Shown here one piece after another: positions 1 to 6,376 of a stretch of DNA of 10,521 nt. The stretch spans positions 1 to 10,521 of the forward strand of contig JAFSNU010000076.1 in the NCBI GenBank assembly GCA_017447325.1, written 5' to 3'. The notes beneath the pieces are model-generated. The model had not been told where the DNA came from and searched no databases. It worked only from the letters and a program-made list of their open reading frames with translations. Position 1 is the first letter of the stretch, and every line of letters starts with the position of its first letter. Source of the DNA: Synergistaceae bacterium (GTDB lineage: Bacteria > Synergistota > Synergistia > Synergistales > Aminobacteriaceae). The position numbers and the translations under genes are program-made.

Positions 1-55
1 AAAAAAATTTTAATTATTAATAAATTTAATATTAATAATTTATGGGGGTAATTTT
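1..55. promoter_or_regulatory. A/T-rich leader ahead of the first gene, with a Shine-Dalgarno site
   Basis: The first 43 bases are almost entirely A and T. The run GGGGG at 44-48 lies seven bases before the ATG at 56 and is a clear ribosome-binding site. The A/T stretch could contain a promoter, but its many TATTAAT-like words do not give a unique -10/-35 pair, so no promoter is claimed. Confidence 0.5.
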
Positions 56-340
56 ATGGCCGTTGCAGTGAATTTAAGAAAAGGCGAATTGAAAAAACAA
101 GCCGTAGTTGGTTTTAGCTGGACGACGTTTTTCTTCGGTGTTTTTGTCCCGTTGTTTAGGGGCGACTGGAAATGGTTTTTTATTATGCTTATTGCCGCTT
201 TCATACTGCCTTTCATAAGCAATATTATTTTCGCCTTTATATATAATAAGATTTACACGCAAAATTTATTAGAGGCTGGATACACGCCTGCGGACGACGC
301 GGAGCGCACGATTTTAAAGGGCGCAAATCTCATAGCGTAA
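56..340 (+). CDS. Small membrane protein, HrgC/DUF2628-like
   Basis: A 94-residue protein of unknown function. After a short basic N-terminus, residues about 17-34 (GFSWTTFFFGVFVPLF) form one hydrophobic segment and residues about 40-63 a second. They are joined by a short RGDWKW turn. The tail (YNKIYTQNLLEAGYTPAD) is polar and probably cytoplasmic. The pattern 'GFSWTTFFFG...LFRGDWKW...NLLEAGYTP' recalls the small HrgC/DUF2628 family of two-helix membrane proteins, whose role is not established. The ATG is supported by GGGGG seven bases upstream. The next gene starts 27 bases after the stop and also encodes a small membrane protein, so the two may be co-transcribed. Family assignment is from memory of the pattern and is moderately secure; no function is implied. 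Confidence 0.75.
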   Translation: MAVAVNLRKGELKKQAVVGFSWTTFFFGVFVPLFRGDWKWFFIMLIAAFILPFISNIIFAFIYNKIYTQNLLEAGYTPADDAERTILKGANLIA

Positions 341-367
341 AATTTAAAATTTTAAATTAATATAAAT
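341..367 (+). other. A/T-only intercistronic spacer without Shine-Dalgarno
   Basis: All 27 bases between the two small membrane-protein genes are A or T, built from AATTT/AAATT words. There is no purine-rich ribosome-binding site before the ATG at 368. The same spacer type recurs before mreC, mreD and rodA. Confidence 0.7.
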
Positions 368-934
368 ATGGTATGCAAACATTGCGGAGCACCTATTCGC
401 AATACTGATGAGTGCTGTGAGTTTTGCGGAATGCCGGTTGATCTGGATGAAAAAACTCTCACTGAAAACGAAAATTTAAAACGTGAGGCCGAATACCGGA
501 AAAAACTTAATAATCTTGTGAAGATAAAATACGCGTCAACGGCGTTTGTATTATTTCTCTCCGTGTTTACGATCGGCCTTTACTCTATTTACTGGTATGG
601 GACGAGGAGCGGCGATTTAAATAAGCTCAATCCCGAGTGTCAGCTTCCGGCGTGGGGAGCTGGGGTATATTTAGCTAGCTGGATATATATGATGTTTATC
701 CAGAGCGATGATGTTCAACCTATAATAATGTTAGCGTCGAGTATTTTTTACTGGTGGCTTGCCTTTCGTGTCAGAAAAATACTAAGGCTGTACGCCTCAA
801 AAAATATAAGCGGTTCAGTAGTTGCAAGATATATAGCTCCGTCAGCAGTATGGACTTTTTTATTTGGTTCAATATATCTGCAGTCTCAAATCAATAAGAT
901 GATTCAAATGGAAATTTTAGCACCGAAGGTATAG
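368..934 (+). CDS. Zinc-ribbon plus DUF4234-like multi-pass membrane protein
   Basis: A 188-residue protein of unknown function. The N-terminus is a zinc ribbon: C3-x2-C6 and C17-x2-C20, with CxxCG-type knuckles, and C16 is an extra cysteine. Residues about 28-53 are charged and probably helical. Four hydrophobic segments follow at about 55-77, 96-112, 117-133 and 152-171. The first reads 'FLSVFTIGLYSIYWYGTRSGDLNKL' in outline, and the last ends in QSQINKM; both ends match the layout of DUF4234-type membrane proteins ('T.GiY.iYW' near the start, 'lQ..lNk' at the end). Zinc ribbons fused to small membrane domains are common in anaerobes, but their role is unknown. The ATG has no Shine-Dalgarno site, yet it is the only start that retains the whole zinc ribbon. 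About 230 bases of non-coding DNA follow before the tRNAs. Confidence 0.78.
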   Translation: MVCKHCGAPIRNTDECCEFCGMPVDLDEKTLTENENLKREAEYRKKLNNLVKIKYASTAFVLFLSVFTIGLYSIYWYGTRSGDLNKLNPECQLPAWGAGVYLASWIYMMFIQSDDVQPIIMLASSIFYWWLAFRVRKILRLYASKNISGSVVARYIAPSAVWTFLFGSIYLQSQINKMIQMEILAPKV

Positions 935-949
935 TGCTTAAAAATTTTA

Positions 950-1037
950 AAAATTAATCGCCGCGTGAAAAATTTATTTTCGGGCTGCCATTTTTTAATT
1001 TTAGAATTAAATTTATTAACACGCAGCGGTTAATTTT
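950..1037. repeat. 88-nt imperfect inverted repeat with a nested hairpin
   Basis: The left arm AAAATTAATCGCCGCGTG (950-967) pairs with the right arm CACGCAGCGGTTAATTTT (1020-1037) over 18 positions, with one G-U pair (T958-G1029) and one mismatch (C962-A1025). The 52-nt interior contains a second, A/T-only hairpin: TTTAATT (994-1000), loop TTAG, AATTAAA (1005-1011). The right arm is followed by an A/T run. It could be a large terminator-like structure for the upstream gene, a structured RNA, or a miniature-transposon remnant with terminal inverted repeats. No clear target-site duplication is visible. The pairing is seen directly; the role is unknown. Confidence 0.6.
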
Positions 1038-1111
1038 ATTATTTAATTGCAAAAAATTTTTAAAGTTTTAAATAGCGCGGAGCTTGAGCAAAAAATTTTA
1101 AATTAATTTTA

Positions 1112-1140
1112 GTGACAGGAAAAATATTTTATGATATAAT
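1112..1140 (+). promoter_or_regulatory. Sigma-70-type promoter of the tRNA-Lys/tRNA-Glu unit
   Basis: The -35 hexamer GTGACA (1112-1117) matches the consensus at 5 of 6 positions. A 17-bp spacer leads to a perfect TATAAT (1135-1140). The -10 is preceded by TGA at 1132-1134, making it an extended -10 promoter. The A/T-rich block at about 1091-1111 resembles an UP element. Transcription would start near 1147, about 14 bases before the mature tRNA 5' end. All elements are at ideal distances, so this is the best-supported promoter in the window. Confidence 0.85.
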
Positions 1141-1160
1141 GCTGAACGTTTGAAAGAGAT

Positions 1161-1236
1161 GAGCCGCTAGCTCAGTCGGTAGAGCACCGGACTTTTAATC
1201 CGGGTGTCGCGGGTTCAAGTCCCGCGCGGCTCACCA
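1161..1236 (+). tRNA. tRNA-Lys (anticodon UUU)
   Basis: The 76-nt sequence folds into a complete cloverleaf. The acceptor stem is GAGCCGC/GCGGCTC (1161-1167 with 1226-1232). The D arm is GCTC/GAGC with an AGTCGGTA loop. The anticodon stem is CCGGA/TCCGG with loop CTTTTAA, giving anticodon TTT. The T arm is GCGGG/CCCGC with loop TTCAAGT. The discriminator base is A1233, and CCA is encoded at 1234-1236. It is the first gene after the extended -10 promoter and probably shares one transcript with the tRNA-Glu that begins 13 bases downstream. Confidence 0.97.
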
Positions 1237-1249
1237 TCTTATTTAATTA

Positions 1250-1325
1250 GGTCCCATCGTCCAGAGGCCTAGGACACAGCCCTTTCAAGGCTGCGACGCG
1301 GGTTCGAACCCCGCTGGGACCGCCA
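1250..1325 (+). tRNA. tRNA-Glu (anticodon UUC)
   Basis: The 76-nt cloverleaf has acceptor stem GGTCCCA/TGGGACC (1250-1256 with 1315-1321). The anticodon stem is CAGCC/GGCTG with loop CTTTCAA, giving anticodon TTC. The T arm is GCGGG/CCCGC with loop TTCGAAC. The discriminator is G1322, and CCA is encoded at 1323-1325. GGTCCCATCGTCCAG is the typical bacterial tRNA-Glu 5' half. Only 13 bases separate it from tRNA-Lys and no promoter lies between them, so it is likely processed from a joint precursor. Confidence 0.97.
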
Positions 1326-1442
1326 ACAAATCAAAAATTAATTCAATTCAAAATAATAAATAACTTAACTCTCTTAATTATTAATTAATTATTAATTTTA
1401 TTTAATTTAAAATTTAAATTTTAAAATTTTTGAAAGCTTTAA

Positions 1443-1470
1443 TTTATCGCCGCTAAAAATATTATATAAT
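1443..1470 (+). promoter_or_regulatory. Candidate promoter of the hydrolase/mre operon (perfect -10)
   Basis: A perfect TATAAT lies at 1465-1470. Its -35 partner is weak: TTTATC at 1443-1448 with a 16-bp spacer. The surrounding AAAAATATT...ATATAATGC closely resembles the -10 region of the strong tRNA promoter (AAAAATATT from 1120, then ATATAATGC), which raises its credibility. A transcript from about 1477 would carry a leader of about 90 nt. In DNA this A/T-rich, chance matches to a -10 are common. Confidence 0.42.
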
Positions 1471-1482
1471 GCGTTAAAGTTT

Positions 1483-1511
1483 TTGAATAAAGTTAAATTT
1501 TAGTTTAAAAT
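1483..1511 (+). promoter_or_regulatory. Second candidate promoter of the hydrolase/mre operon
   Basis: TTGAAT (1483-1488, 4 of 6 to the -35 consensus) is followed after exactly 17 bp by TAAAAT (1506-1511, 5 of 6 to the -10 consensus). The start point would be near 1518, about 50 bases before the ATG at 1567. It may act with or instead of the upstream TATAAT. Support is spacing and consensus only. Confidence 0.35.
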
Positions 1512-1566
1512 AAATTTTTAAAGTAAATTAATTTTTTGATTAAGATTTTAAGGAGAGATTAAGGCA

Positions 1567-2199
1567 ATGAATTATAAACGTTTCCCGCTGGGCGCGCTTT
1601 GGACTAACGCGTATTTATTCTGGAACGATAAACGCGCTTTTATCGTTGACCCGGGCGGCGACCCTAAAGATGTTTTAGAATTTTTAAATAATAAAAATAT
1701 TAAGCTCGAGGCAGCTTTATTAACTCACGGACATTTGGATCACACGGCGGGCTTGCAGTACTTGACGGATATCATCGGCGATAATATTTATGTCGGCAAG
1801 GGCGACGCGTACATGCTTAAAACTCCGTCAAGAGACTTGCAGGTCATGTTAAGAATAAAAGTTGAAGCCGTGAATAATTTTAAAGAGCTCAAAGAGGGAG
1901 ATATTTTAAATCTTGCGGGATTTGAGATAAAAGTCTTAGAGACGCCCGGACACACTGAGGGCGGCCTGTGTTATTTGATTAAAGATGTTAATACTAATGA
2001 AGAAGTTTTAGCGGCAGGCGATACTTTGTTTGCTCAGAGCGTCGGACGGACGGACTTGGAGGGCGGCGATGAGCAAAAGCTTGAAAATTCTTTAAGGCGG
2101 CTTGCTGAGTTTAGAGATGATTTAAAAGTTCTGCCAGGCCACGGCCCCGAGACTTTAATCGGTGAAGAGCGCAGACGCAATCCGTTTTGGCCTAAATAA
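1567..2199 (+). CDS. MBL-fold metallo-hydrolase, glyoxalase II-like (YcbL/GloC type)
   Basis: A 210-residue cytoplasmic metallo-beta-lactamase-fold hydrolase. The binuclear metal site is complete: T-H54-G-H56-L-D58-H59, then H129 in ETPGHTEGG, D152 in AAGDTLF and H192 in LPGHGPET. The phrases VDPGGD (27-32), SVGRTDLEGGD (158-168) and the end 'GHGPETLIGEERRRNPFW' match the short YcbL/GloC-type glyoxalase II proteins, which hydrolyse S-D-lactoylglutathione. Many relatives in anaerobes have other thioester or unknown substrates, so the substrate here is uncertain. The family length of about 210 fits. AAGGAG at 1550-1555, eleven bases upstream, supports the start. It is probably the first gene of the mre/min transcript, 30 bases ahead of mreB; no shape-related role is evident. 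Confidence 0.9.
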   Translation: MNYKRFPLGALWTNAYLFWNDKRAFIVDPGGDPKDVLEFLNNKNIKLEAALLTHGHLDHTAGLQYLTDIIGDNIYVGKGDAYMLKTPSRDLQVMLRIKVEAVNNFKELKEGDILNLAGFEIKVLETPGHTEGGLCYLIKDVNTNEEVLAAGDTLFAQSVGRTDLEGGDEQKLENSLRRLAEFRDDLKVLPGHGPETLIGEERRRNPFWPK

Positions 2200-2214
2200 T
2201 CCGGCCTAAATAAT
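2189..2214 (+). repeat. 12-bp tandem direct repeat over the hydrolase stop codon
   Basis: GGCCTAAATAAT occurs at 2189-2200 and again at 2203-2214, a period of 14. The first copy encodes the last residues and stop of the hydrolase; the second is non-coding. It looks like a small local duplication, and it puts a second TAA in the same relative position. Confidence 0.7.
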
Positions 2215-2229
2215 TTTAAAATTAAAATC

Positions 2230-3285
2230 ATGTTTAAATTTTTATCGGGAATGATGGGGCTTGACGTCGGAATAGACTTAGGCTCATCGAATATAATAGT
2301 TTATGTTAAGAATAAAGGCATAGTTTTAAGCGAGCCGTCGGCTATTGCTGTGCGCAAACTGCCGCGGGCAGGAAATTATGAAATTATAGCAGTTGGACGC
2401 GAGGCCAAGGCGATGGCCGGCAAAGTGCCAAAGGGAATTGAATCTATATGGCCGCTTCAAGAGGGCGTTATCGGAAATTTCGACATGACTGAAGAGTTAA
2501 TAAGATATTGCTTGAGGCGTGTCAGCGGCAATAATTCTTTGTTGTCACATCCGAGAGTTGTAATCTCAGTTCCGGCGGAAGCGACTGAAGTCGAGCGCAA
2601 GGCGTTTATCGATGCGACGCTTGGAGCGGGCGCGGGCGAGGCGTATATAGTTGAAGAGCCTATCTCGGCGGCTTTGGGCGTAGGCTTGCCGATTGAAAAG
2701 GCGAACGGCTGCATGGTAATTGATATTGGCGGCGGCACGAGCGAAGTCTCTGTCATATCTTTAGGCGGAATAGTTGTCACGAGTTCTGTCAGGACTGCCG
2801 GACGCTCAATGGACTTAGCCATAGCCGGAATGGTTCGTCAGCGTTACTCGCTTTTAATCGGCGAGAACACGGCTGAAGAAGTTAAAAATACTATCGGCTC
2901 TGCGCTGCCTTTAAATCCTGAGCTTGAGATGTCGGTTAAAGGTCTTGATCCGTCGAACGGCCTGCCCAAAAGTATTTTAGTTTCGAGCATCGAAGTCCGC
3001 GAGTCGTTAGAGACAATTTTTACCGGCATTGAGGACATGGTGAAAGTTGCGCTTGAAAAAATGCCGCCGGAGCTCGCAAAAGATGTTGTGGACAGCGGAA
3101 TTGTTTTATCGGGCGGAGTTGCTTTAATGCCTGGCTTGGCCGAGAGACTTGCCAACACTGTTAATACTCCTGTTATCGTTGCAGAAAAGCCTTTATACTC
3201 GGTGGCGCTTGGCGTGGGAAAGATACTTGATAATTTAAGCGTCATGCGCAGAGTTTTAACGTCGGTTGAGCGCGGCTCGAGATAA
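2230..3285 (+). CDS. mreB: Rod shape-determining actin homologue MreB
   Basis: A 351-residue bacterial actin that polymerises on the inner face of the membrane and guides the elongasome. Phosphate-1 is DLGSSN (16-21), the VEEP motif with the likely catalytic Glu is at 141-144, phosphate-2 is DIGGGT (165-170), and the adenosine region is LSGGVALMPG (293-302). The N-terminal MFKFLSGMMG resembles the short hydrophobic MreB start that helps membrane binding; this favours the ATG at 2230 although no Shine-Dalgarno site precedes it. ATGs at 2251 and 2254 would remove that segment. Several signature positions differ from the common form: SSN instead of TAN, AGRSMD instead of GGDxMD, and SGGVA instead of TGGGA. 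Length and operon position (mreC follows after 22 bases) agree with a genuine MreB, perhaps a divergent lineage. Confidence 0.96.
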   Translation: MFKFLSGMMGLDVGIDLGSSNIIVYVKNKGIVLSEPSAIAVRKLPRAGNYEIIAVGREAKAMAGKVPKGIESIWPLQEGVIGNFDMTEELIRYCLRRVSGNNSLLSHPRVVISVPAEATEVERKAFIDATLGAGAGEAYIVEEPISAALGVGLPIEKANGCMVIDIGGGTSEVSVISLGGIVVTSSVRTAGRSMDLAIAGMVRQRYSLLIGENTAEEVKNTIGSALPLNPELEMSVKGLDPSNGLPKSILVSSIEVRESLETIFTGIEDMVKVALEKMPPELAKDVVDSGIVLSGGVALMPGLAERLANTVNTPVIVAEKPLYSVALGVGKILDNLSVMRRVLTSVERGSR

Positions 3286-3307
3286 ATAATTTTTAAATTT
3301 AAAATTT
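3286..3307 (+). other. A/T-only mreB-mreC spacer without Shine-Dalgarno
   Basis: All 22 bases between the mreB stop and the mreC ATG are A or T, with AAATTT palindromic words and no purine-rich ribosome-binding site. mreC translation must rely on coupling to mreB or on an unstructured A/T leader. Confidence 0.7.
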
Positions 3308-4096
3308 ATGCAAAGCCATAATCATAATCAAGTAACTGAGTTCGTGCATATTATTATAGCTTTAATATTAGGCTTGTTCCTGCTCGGCGGCGGCGCGAAT
3401 TTGGGAATATCTAAAAGCGCGGTTGATTTGTTAGGAGCTGTGCTGTCAGTGCCTGAGTATCCGGCTGTTATTTTGCGCGGAGCATTTTTAAGCTGGAGCG
3501 AATGGGTCAATAATAAAGATGAAATTTATGTAAAATTAAAATTATTGCAGGACGAGAATATAAAATTAAAGGCGTTGAACTCTGAGCTAATGAAGGACAA
3601 AATTGACGCAGGGCTTGACGCGAATTTGCGCGAGGCTCGAGTGACTTTGCGTGCGCCGAGTTCATGGTGGAACGAAATTAGAATTGATCGGGGCGAGCGC
3701 GACGATATAGCTGAGGGCTTGCCGGTGTTTAATAACGGATTTTTAATAGGCCGAATAAGTTCTGTGTCGTTGATGTCTTCATGGGCTGAGTTATTAACTT
3801 CGCCGTCGTTAATGCTGCCGGTTGTGATAGAGGAGACGCGGGAGCTTGGAATAATAGAGGGCGACGGGACGGGAAGAATTTTATTGCAGTATATTCCGGC
3901 CGGAAGAGGCATCAAGCCCGGCATGAATGTGAACACGGCTTTGATAGGCGAGGACGTGCCGCCTGGGCTGCCGATCGGCAAGATAGCGGAAGAGCTTACT
4001 CCGACTCCGGACGGCTATGCAGTGTATAGAGTTGAACCCGGTGCTGACTTGTCGAAATTTTATACGGTCTCGTTCTTGAGCTTGAATAAAAAATAA
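3308..4096 (+). CDS. mreC: Rod shape-determining protein MreC
   Basis: A 262-residue membrane-anchored periplasmic or extracytoplasmic scaffold that activates PBP2/RodA. It has a short cytoplasmic N-terminus, one transmembrane helix at about residues 12-30 and a coiled-coil segment at about 68-98 with heptad-like Leu/Ile (KLLQDENIKLKALNSEL). The C-terminal beta-rich domain at about 112-258 has the family pattern: W120-W121 near 'IRIDRGERDDI..G.PV' and then 'GFLIGRI', 'PVVIEETRELGIIEGDGTG' and 'PGLPIGKI'. The length is typical. The ATG at 3308 follows a spacer made only of A and T and lacks a Shine-Dalgarno site, but no later start would keep the transmembrane anchor. mreD follows after 19 bases. 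Confidence 0.93.
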   Translation: MQSHNHNQVTEFVHIIIALILGLFLLGGGANLGISKSAVDLLGAVLSVPEYPAVILRGAFLSWSEWVNNKDEIYVKLKLLQDENIKLKALNSELMKDKIDAGLDANLREARVTLRAPSSWWNEIRIDRGERDDIAEGLPVFNNGFLIGRISSVSLMSSWAELLTSPSLMLPVVIEETRELGIIEGDGTGRILLQYIPAGRGIKPGMNVNTALIGEDVPPGLPIGKIAEELTPTPDGYAVYRVEPGADLSKFYTVSFLSLNKK

Positions 4097-4115
4097 AATT
4101 TAATTTAAATTTTAA
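4097..4115 (+). other. A/T-only mreC-mreD spacer without Shine-Dalgarno
   Basis: The 19 bases separating mreC and mreD are exclusively A and T, made of AATTT/AAATT words. No ribosome-binding site is present, as before mreC and rodA. Confidence 0.7.
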
Positions 4116-4571
4116 ATGTTGTTATTAATTATTTTATGGATTTTGCAGGATTTATTAACGGTGTTGTTCGGGGGCGTAATGCAGCTGCCGGAATTATTTT
4201 TAATGGGAATAGTTTATAAATTAATAGCGGAAGAGCGCGAGGATAAATTATGGGCGATATGGACGGCGTTTTTCGGAGGCTTGTTGTGGGATTTGCGATG
4301 GGTCGGCGTGCCGGGTTTTTTCACGCTGGGCTATGTAGCTGTAGTTGCTTTAATATTATGGGCGTGGCGTGTTATACCAGTGCATGGCCGGACGCTTTGG
4401 GTCGTGTTTTTATTGCTTGAGAGTTCGCAGTTTATTCCAAATTTAGTGCCTGTTTTGATACTCGGCGGAAGCACGGGCGGAAGTTTTTTTATCTCGCAGC
4501 AGATGTACGCGCTTCCGGCTTTATTAATATGTCTGTATCTTTATTCTAAACAGGCTGAACAGCAGGAGTAA
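4116..4571 (+). CDS. mreD: Rod shape-determining protein MreD
   Basis: A 151-residue, very hydrophobic integral membrane protein with about five transmembrane segments (approximately 2-20, 24-37, 48-60, 66-85 and 94-145 with breaks). Charged residues cluster only in the first loop (AEEREDKL, 38-45) and at the C-terminus. 'AFFGGLLWDLRWVGVPG' (51-67) is the MreD hallmark, in which a glycine-rich helix ends in an Asp near 59. MreD bridges MreC and the RodA/PBP2 core in the inner membrane. Sequence conservation in this family is low, so the position between mreC and mrdA is the main support. There is no Shine-Dalgarno site upstream. The last codons contain AGGAG, which serves the next gene five bases away. 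Confidence 0.88.
   Translation: MLLLIILWILQDLLTVLFGGVMQLPELFLMGIVYKLIAEEREDKLWAIWTAFFGGLLWDLRWVGVPGFFTLGYVAVVALILWAWRVIPVHGRTLWVVFLLLESSQFIPNLVPVLILGGSTGGSFFISQQMYALPALLICLYLYSKQAEQQE
4564..4568 (+). promoter_or_regulatory. Ribosome-binding site of mrdA inside the end of mreD
   Basis: AGGAG lies within the final mreD codons, eight bases before the mrdA ATG at 4577. It marks the mrdA start and suggests translational coupling of mreD and mrdA. Confidence 0.8.
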
Positions 4572-4576
4572 ATAAA

Positions 4577-6376
4577 ATGCCGGATCTTGAAGTTCAGGAT
4601 GTCTTAGATAATAGATTAAAGTTTTTATTTATAGCTATATTATTCTCTGTCTTAGTGCTTATAACAGGGCTTTATTATTGTCAGATTTATCAAGGCGATA
4701 AATACGTCCGGCTTGCGTATAATAATAAATTAAGATTAATACGCTTTACGGCACCCCGGGGCGAGATATTTGACAGAAACGGCGTGCCCTTGGCCGTGAA
4801 CGAAAGAACTTTCTGCATAATGGGCTATCCAGCTGACTTAAACACGCTTGAGAAGCTTGAAAGACTGAGCGAAGTTTTAATTAAGCACGGCATTATGTTA
4901 AGCGTTAAAGATTTAGAAAAAATTATTAAACAGCAGAGATTAACGCCTTATCGAGTTATGCGGCTTGTGTCTAATTTAACTATGACGCAGATGGCGGAGC
5001 TCGTAGCCGACTCTGACTTCCCGCACGAATTATTTCCGTTGTCAGTTTGGAAACGAACTTATCCGTCCGGCGCAGCGACTGCAAATATTTTAGGCTATGT
5101 CGGCGAAATTTCGGAAGAAGAGTTAAAGGCGCGGCCTGAGAGTTTATATTCCGGCGGAGATTTAATCGGCAAGTCAGGCATAGAAAGAGCGTATGAAGAA
5201 ATTTTGCGGGGCGAGGCCGGTGAAGAGGCTATCGAAGTTGATGCCCGGGGACGGCGCGTCAGAATTTTAGATTCAAGACCGGCGGCGAAAGGGCGGGATT
5301 TAAAATTAACGCTTGACATGGGAGCGCAGAGGTTAGCAGTTGAATTATTAAAAGAATATCGCGGGGCGTTGCTTGCAATGGACGTTAAGACCGGCGCGAT
5401 AATCGCCATGGCATCGAGTCCAGCCTACGATAATAATCCGCTGGCTTGGGGAGTGTCAGGCCGCGAGTGGAGCAGCATGGTGAACGATCCGCAAAGGCCG
5501 ATGATAAACAGGGCTATAACAGGAATATATCCGCCTGCTTCGACTTTTAAAGCATTTATGTCGATAGCTGCGCTTGAAGAGAACGCTATTAATAATACTA
5601 CAAGTTTTCACTGCGGCGGAGCGCTGCGAGTCGGCTCAAGATCGTTTAGATGTTGGAAGCATTCAGGCCATGGAAATTTAAATGTTACGGGAGCATTGCA
5701 GCATTCGTGCGACGTGTTTTATTATCAGGTTGGGTTAAAGTTAGGAATAGATAAAATAGTTAAATGGGGACGCAAATTTAAATTAGGCGAGGCGACGGGT
5801 ATAGATCTGCCGAGCGAAAATTCAGGGAATATAGCCGGGCCTGAGTGGAAGCAGCGAAGATTTAAAGAGGGCTGGGTACGCGGCGACACTGTTAATTATT
5901 CGATAGGGCAGGGCTATGTGTTAATGACGCCGCTGCAAATAGCGAGAGTTTACGCGGCGATTGCGAACGGCGGCAAGCTTGTCACACCGCATTTGTGCGC
6001 GTTAAATTATAAAGAGCCTGAAGATTTAAAATTAGATTTAAATAAATTAGCGGTAGTGCAAAAGGGATTAAATTATGTCGTGTCGCGCGGGACTGGCTCG
6101 AGGGCCGGAAGATTTGGAGTAAGCATAGCCGGCAAAACTGGAACGGCGCAGAACTCGCAGGGCGATGATCACGCGTTGTTTGTAGGCTACGCTCCGGCGG
6201 ATGATCCTAAATATGTTGCGTTCGCGATAGTCGAGGCAGGCAAACACGGCAGCAGCGTGTCAGCTCCGTTGGTCGGGCAGTTATTAGCGCATATATTAAC
6301 GCATAATTTAAACGAGTTAAATTTAGATGAATTTAAATTAGATTTAAGCAATATTAAAGATGATGAAGACGCCTAA
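4577..6376 (+). CDS. mrdA: Penicillin-binding protein 2 (elongasome transpeptidase)
   Basis: A 599-residue class B penicillin-binding protein that cross-links side-wall peptidoglycan as the partner of RodA. A single transmembrane helix lies at about residues 15-36. The dimerisation/pedestal domain runs from about 56 to 235 (APRGEIFDRNGVPLA at 59-73, GYVGEISEEEL at 173-183). The transpeptidase domain follows, with the catalytic S322-T-F-K325, the second motif S377-C-D379 (the SxD form usual in PBP2) and K520-T-G522. C346, C359, H362, H365 and C378 cluster near the active site in a region where some PBP2 proteins bind zinc; a metal site here is inference. Length is normal. The start is fixed by AGGAG at 4564-4568. 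The 3' end overlaps minC by 17 bases. Confidence 0.96.
   Translation: MPDLEVQDVLDNRLKFLFIAILFSVLVLITGLYYCQIYQGDKYVRLAYNNKLRLIRFTAPRGEIFDRNGVPLAVNERTFCIMGYPADLNTLEKLERLSEVLIKHGIMLSVKDLEKIIKQQRLTPYRVMRLVSNLTMTQMAELVADSDFPHELFPLSVWKRTYPSGAATANILGYVGEISEEELKARPESLYSGGDLIGKSGIERAYEEILRGEAGEEAIEVDARGRRVRILDSRPAAKGRDLKLTLDMGAQRLAVELLKEYRGALLAMDVKTGAIIAMASSPAYDNNPLAWGVSGREWSSMVNDPQRPMINRAITGIYPPASTFKAFMSIAALEENAINNTTSFHCGGALRVGSRSFRCWKHSGHGNLNVTGALQHSCDVFYYQVGLKLGIDKIVKWGRKFKLGEATGIDLPSENSGNIAGPEWKQRRFKEGWVRGDTVNYSIGQGYVLMTPLQIARVYAAIANGGKLVTPHLCALNYKEPEDLKLDLNKLAVVQKGLNYVVSRGTGSRAGRFGVSIAGKTGTAQNSQGDDHALFVGYAPADDPKYVAFAIVEAGKHGSSVSAPLVGQLLAHILTHNLNELNLDEFKLDLSNIKDDEDA

Larger units (their letters stand above)
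935..1160. other. Non-coding region between the membrane protein gene and the tRNAs
   Basis: No convincing coding frame is present. It holds an imperfect inverted repeat (950-1037), an A/T-rich stretch with one short G/C island (about 1073-1090) and the tRNA promoter (1112-1140). No compact G/C-rich hairpin followed by a T-run was found, so the upstream genes lack an obvious classical intrinsic terminator unless the large stem-loop serves. Confidence 0.6.
1326..1566. other. A/T-rich non-coding region between the tRNAs and the shape/division operon
   Basis: About 240 bases of nearly pure A/T with no coding frame. No G/C-rich terminator hairpin follows the tRNAs. Two promoter-like arrangements (1443-1470 and 1483-1511) lie in the right half, and the ribosome-binding site AAGGAG (1550-1555) ends it. 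I see no riboswitch or other conserved RNA structure. Confidence 0.55.

Noticed and set aside
935..1110. Classical intrinsic terminator after the zinc-ribbon membrane protein gene
   Set aside because: The only stable pairing has a 52-nt loop, and no compact G/C stem with a T-run was found; it is reported as an unassigned inverted repeat instead.
1326..1566. A/T-rich region as a replication origin or riboswitch
   Set aside because: No DnaA-box cluster, no conserved riboswitch stems and no associated dnaA/dnaN genes; the A/T bias is like the other spacers.
2457..3245. Long open frames on the - strand opposite mreB (2457-2822 and 2844-3245)
   Set aside because: They lie antisense to a clear mreB gene, have low-complexity Ser/Thr/Pro-rich translations and no family resemblance or ribosome-binding site; they arise from codon bias of the + strand gene.
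3526..3981. 151-codon open frame on the - strand within mreC, and similar frames opposite mrdA (5095-5409) and minC (6596-6955)
   Set aside because: Antisense shadows of well-supported genes, with no recognisable domain.
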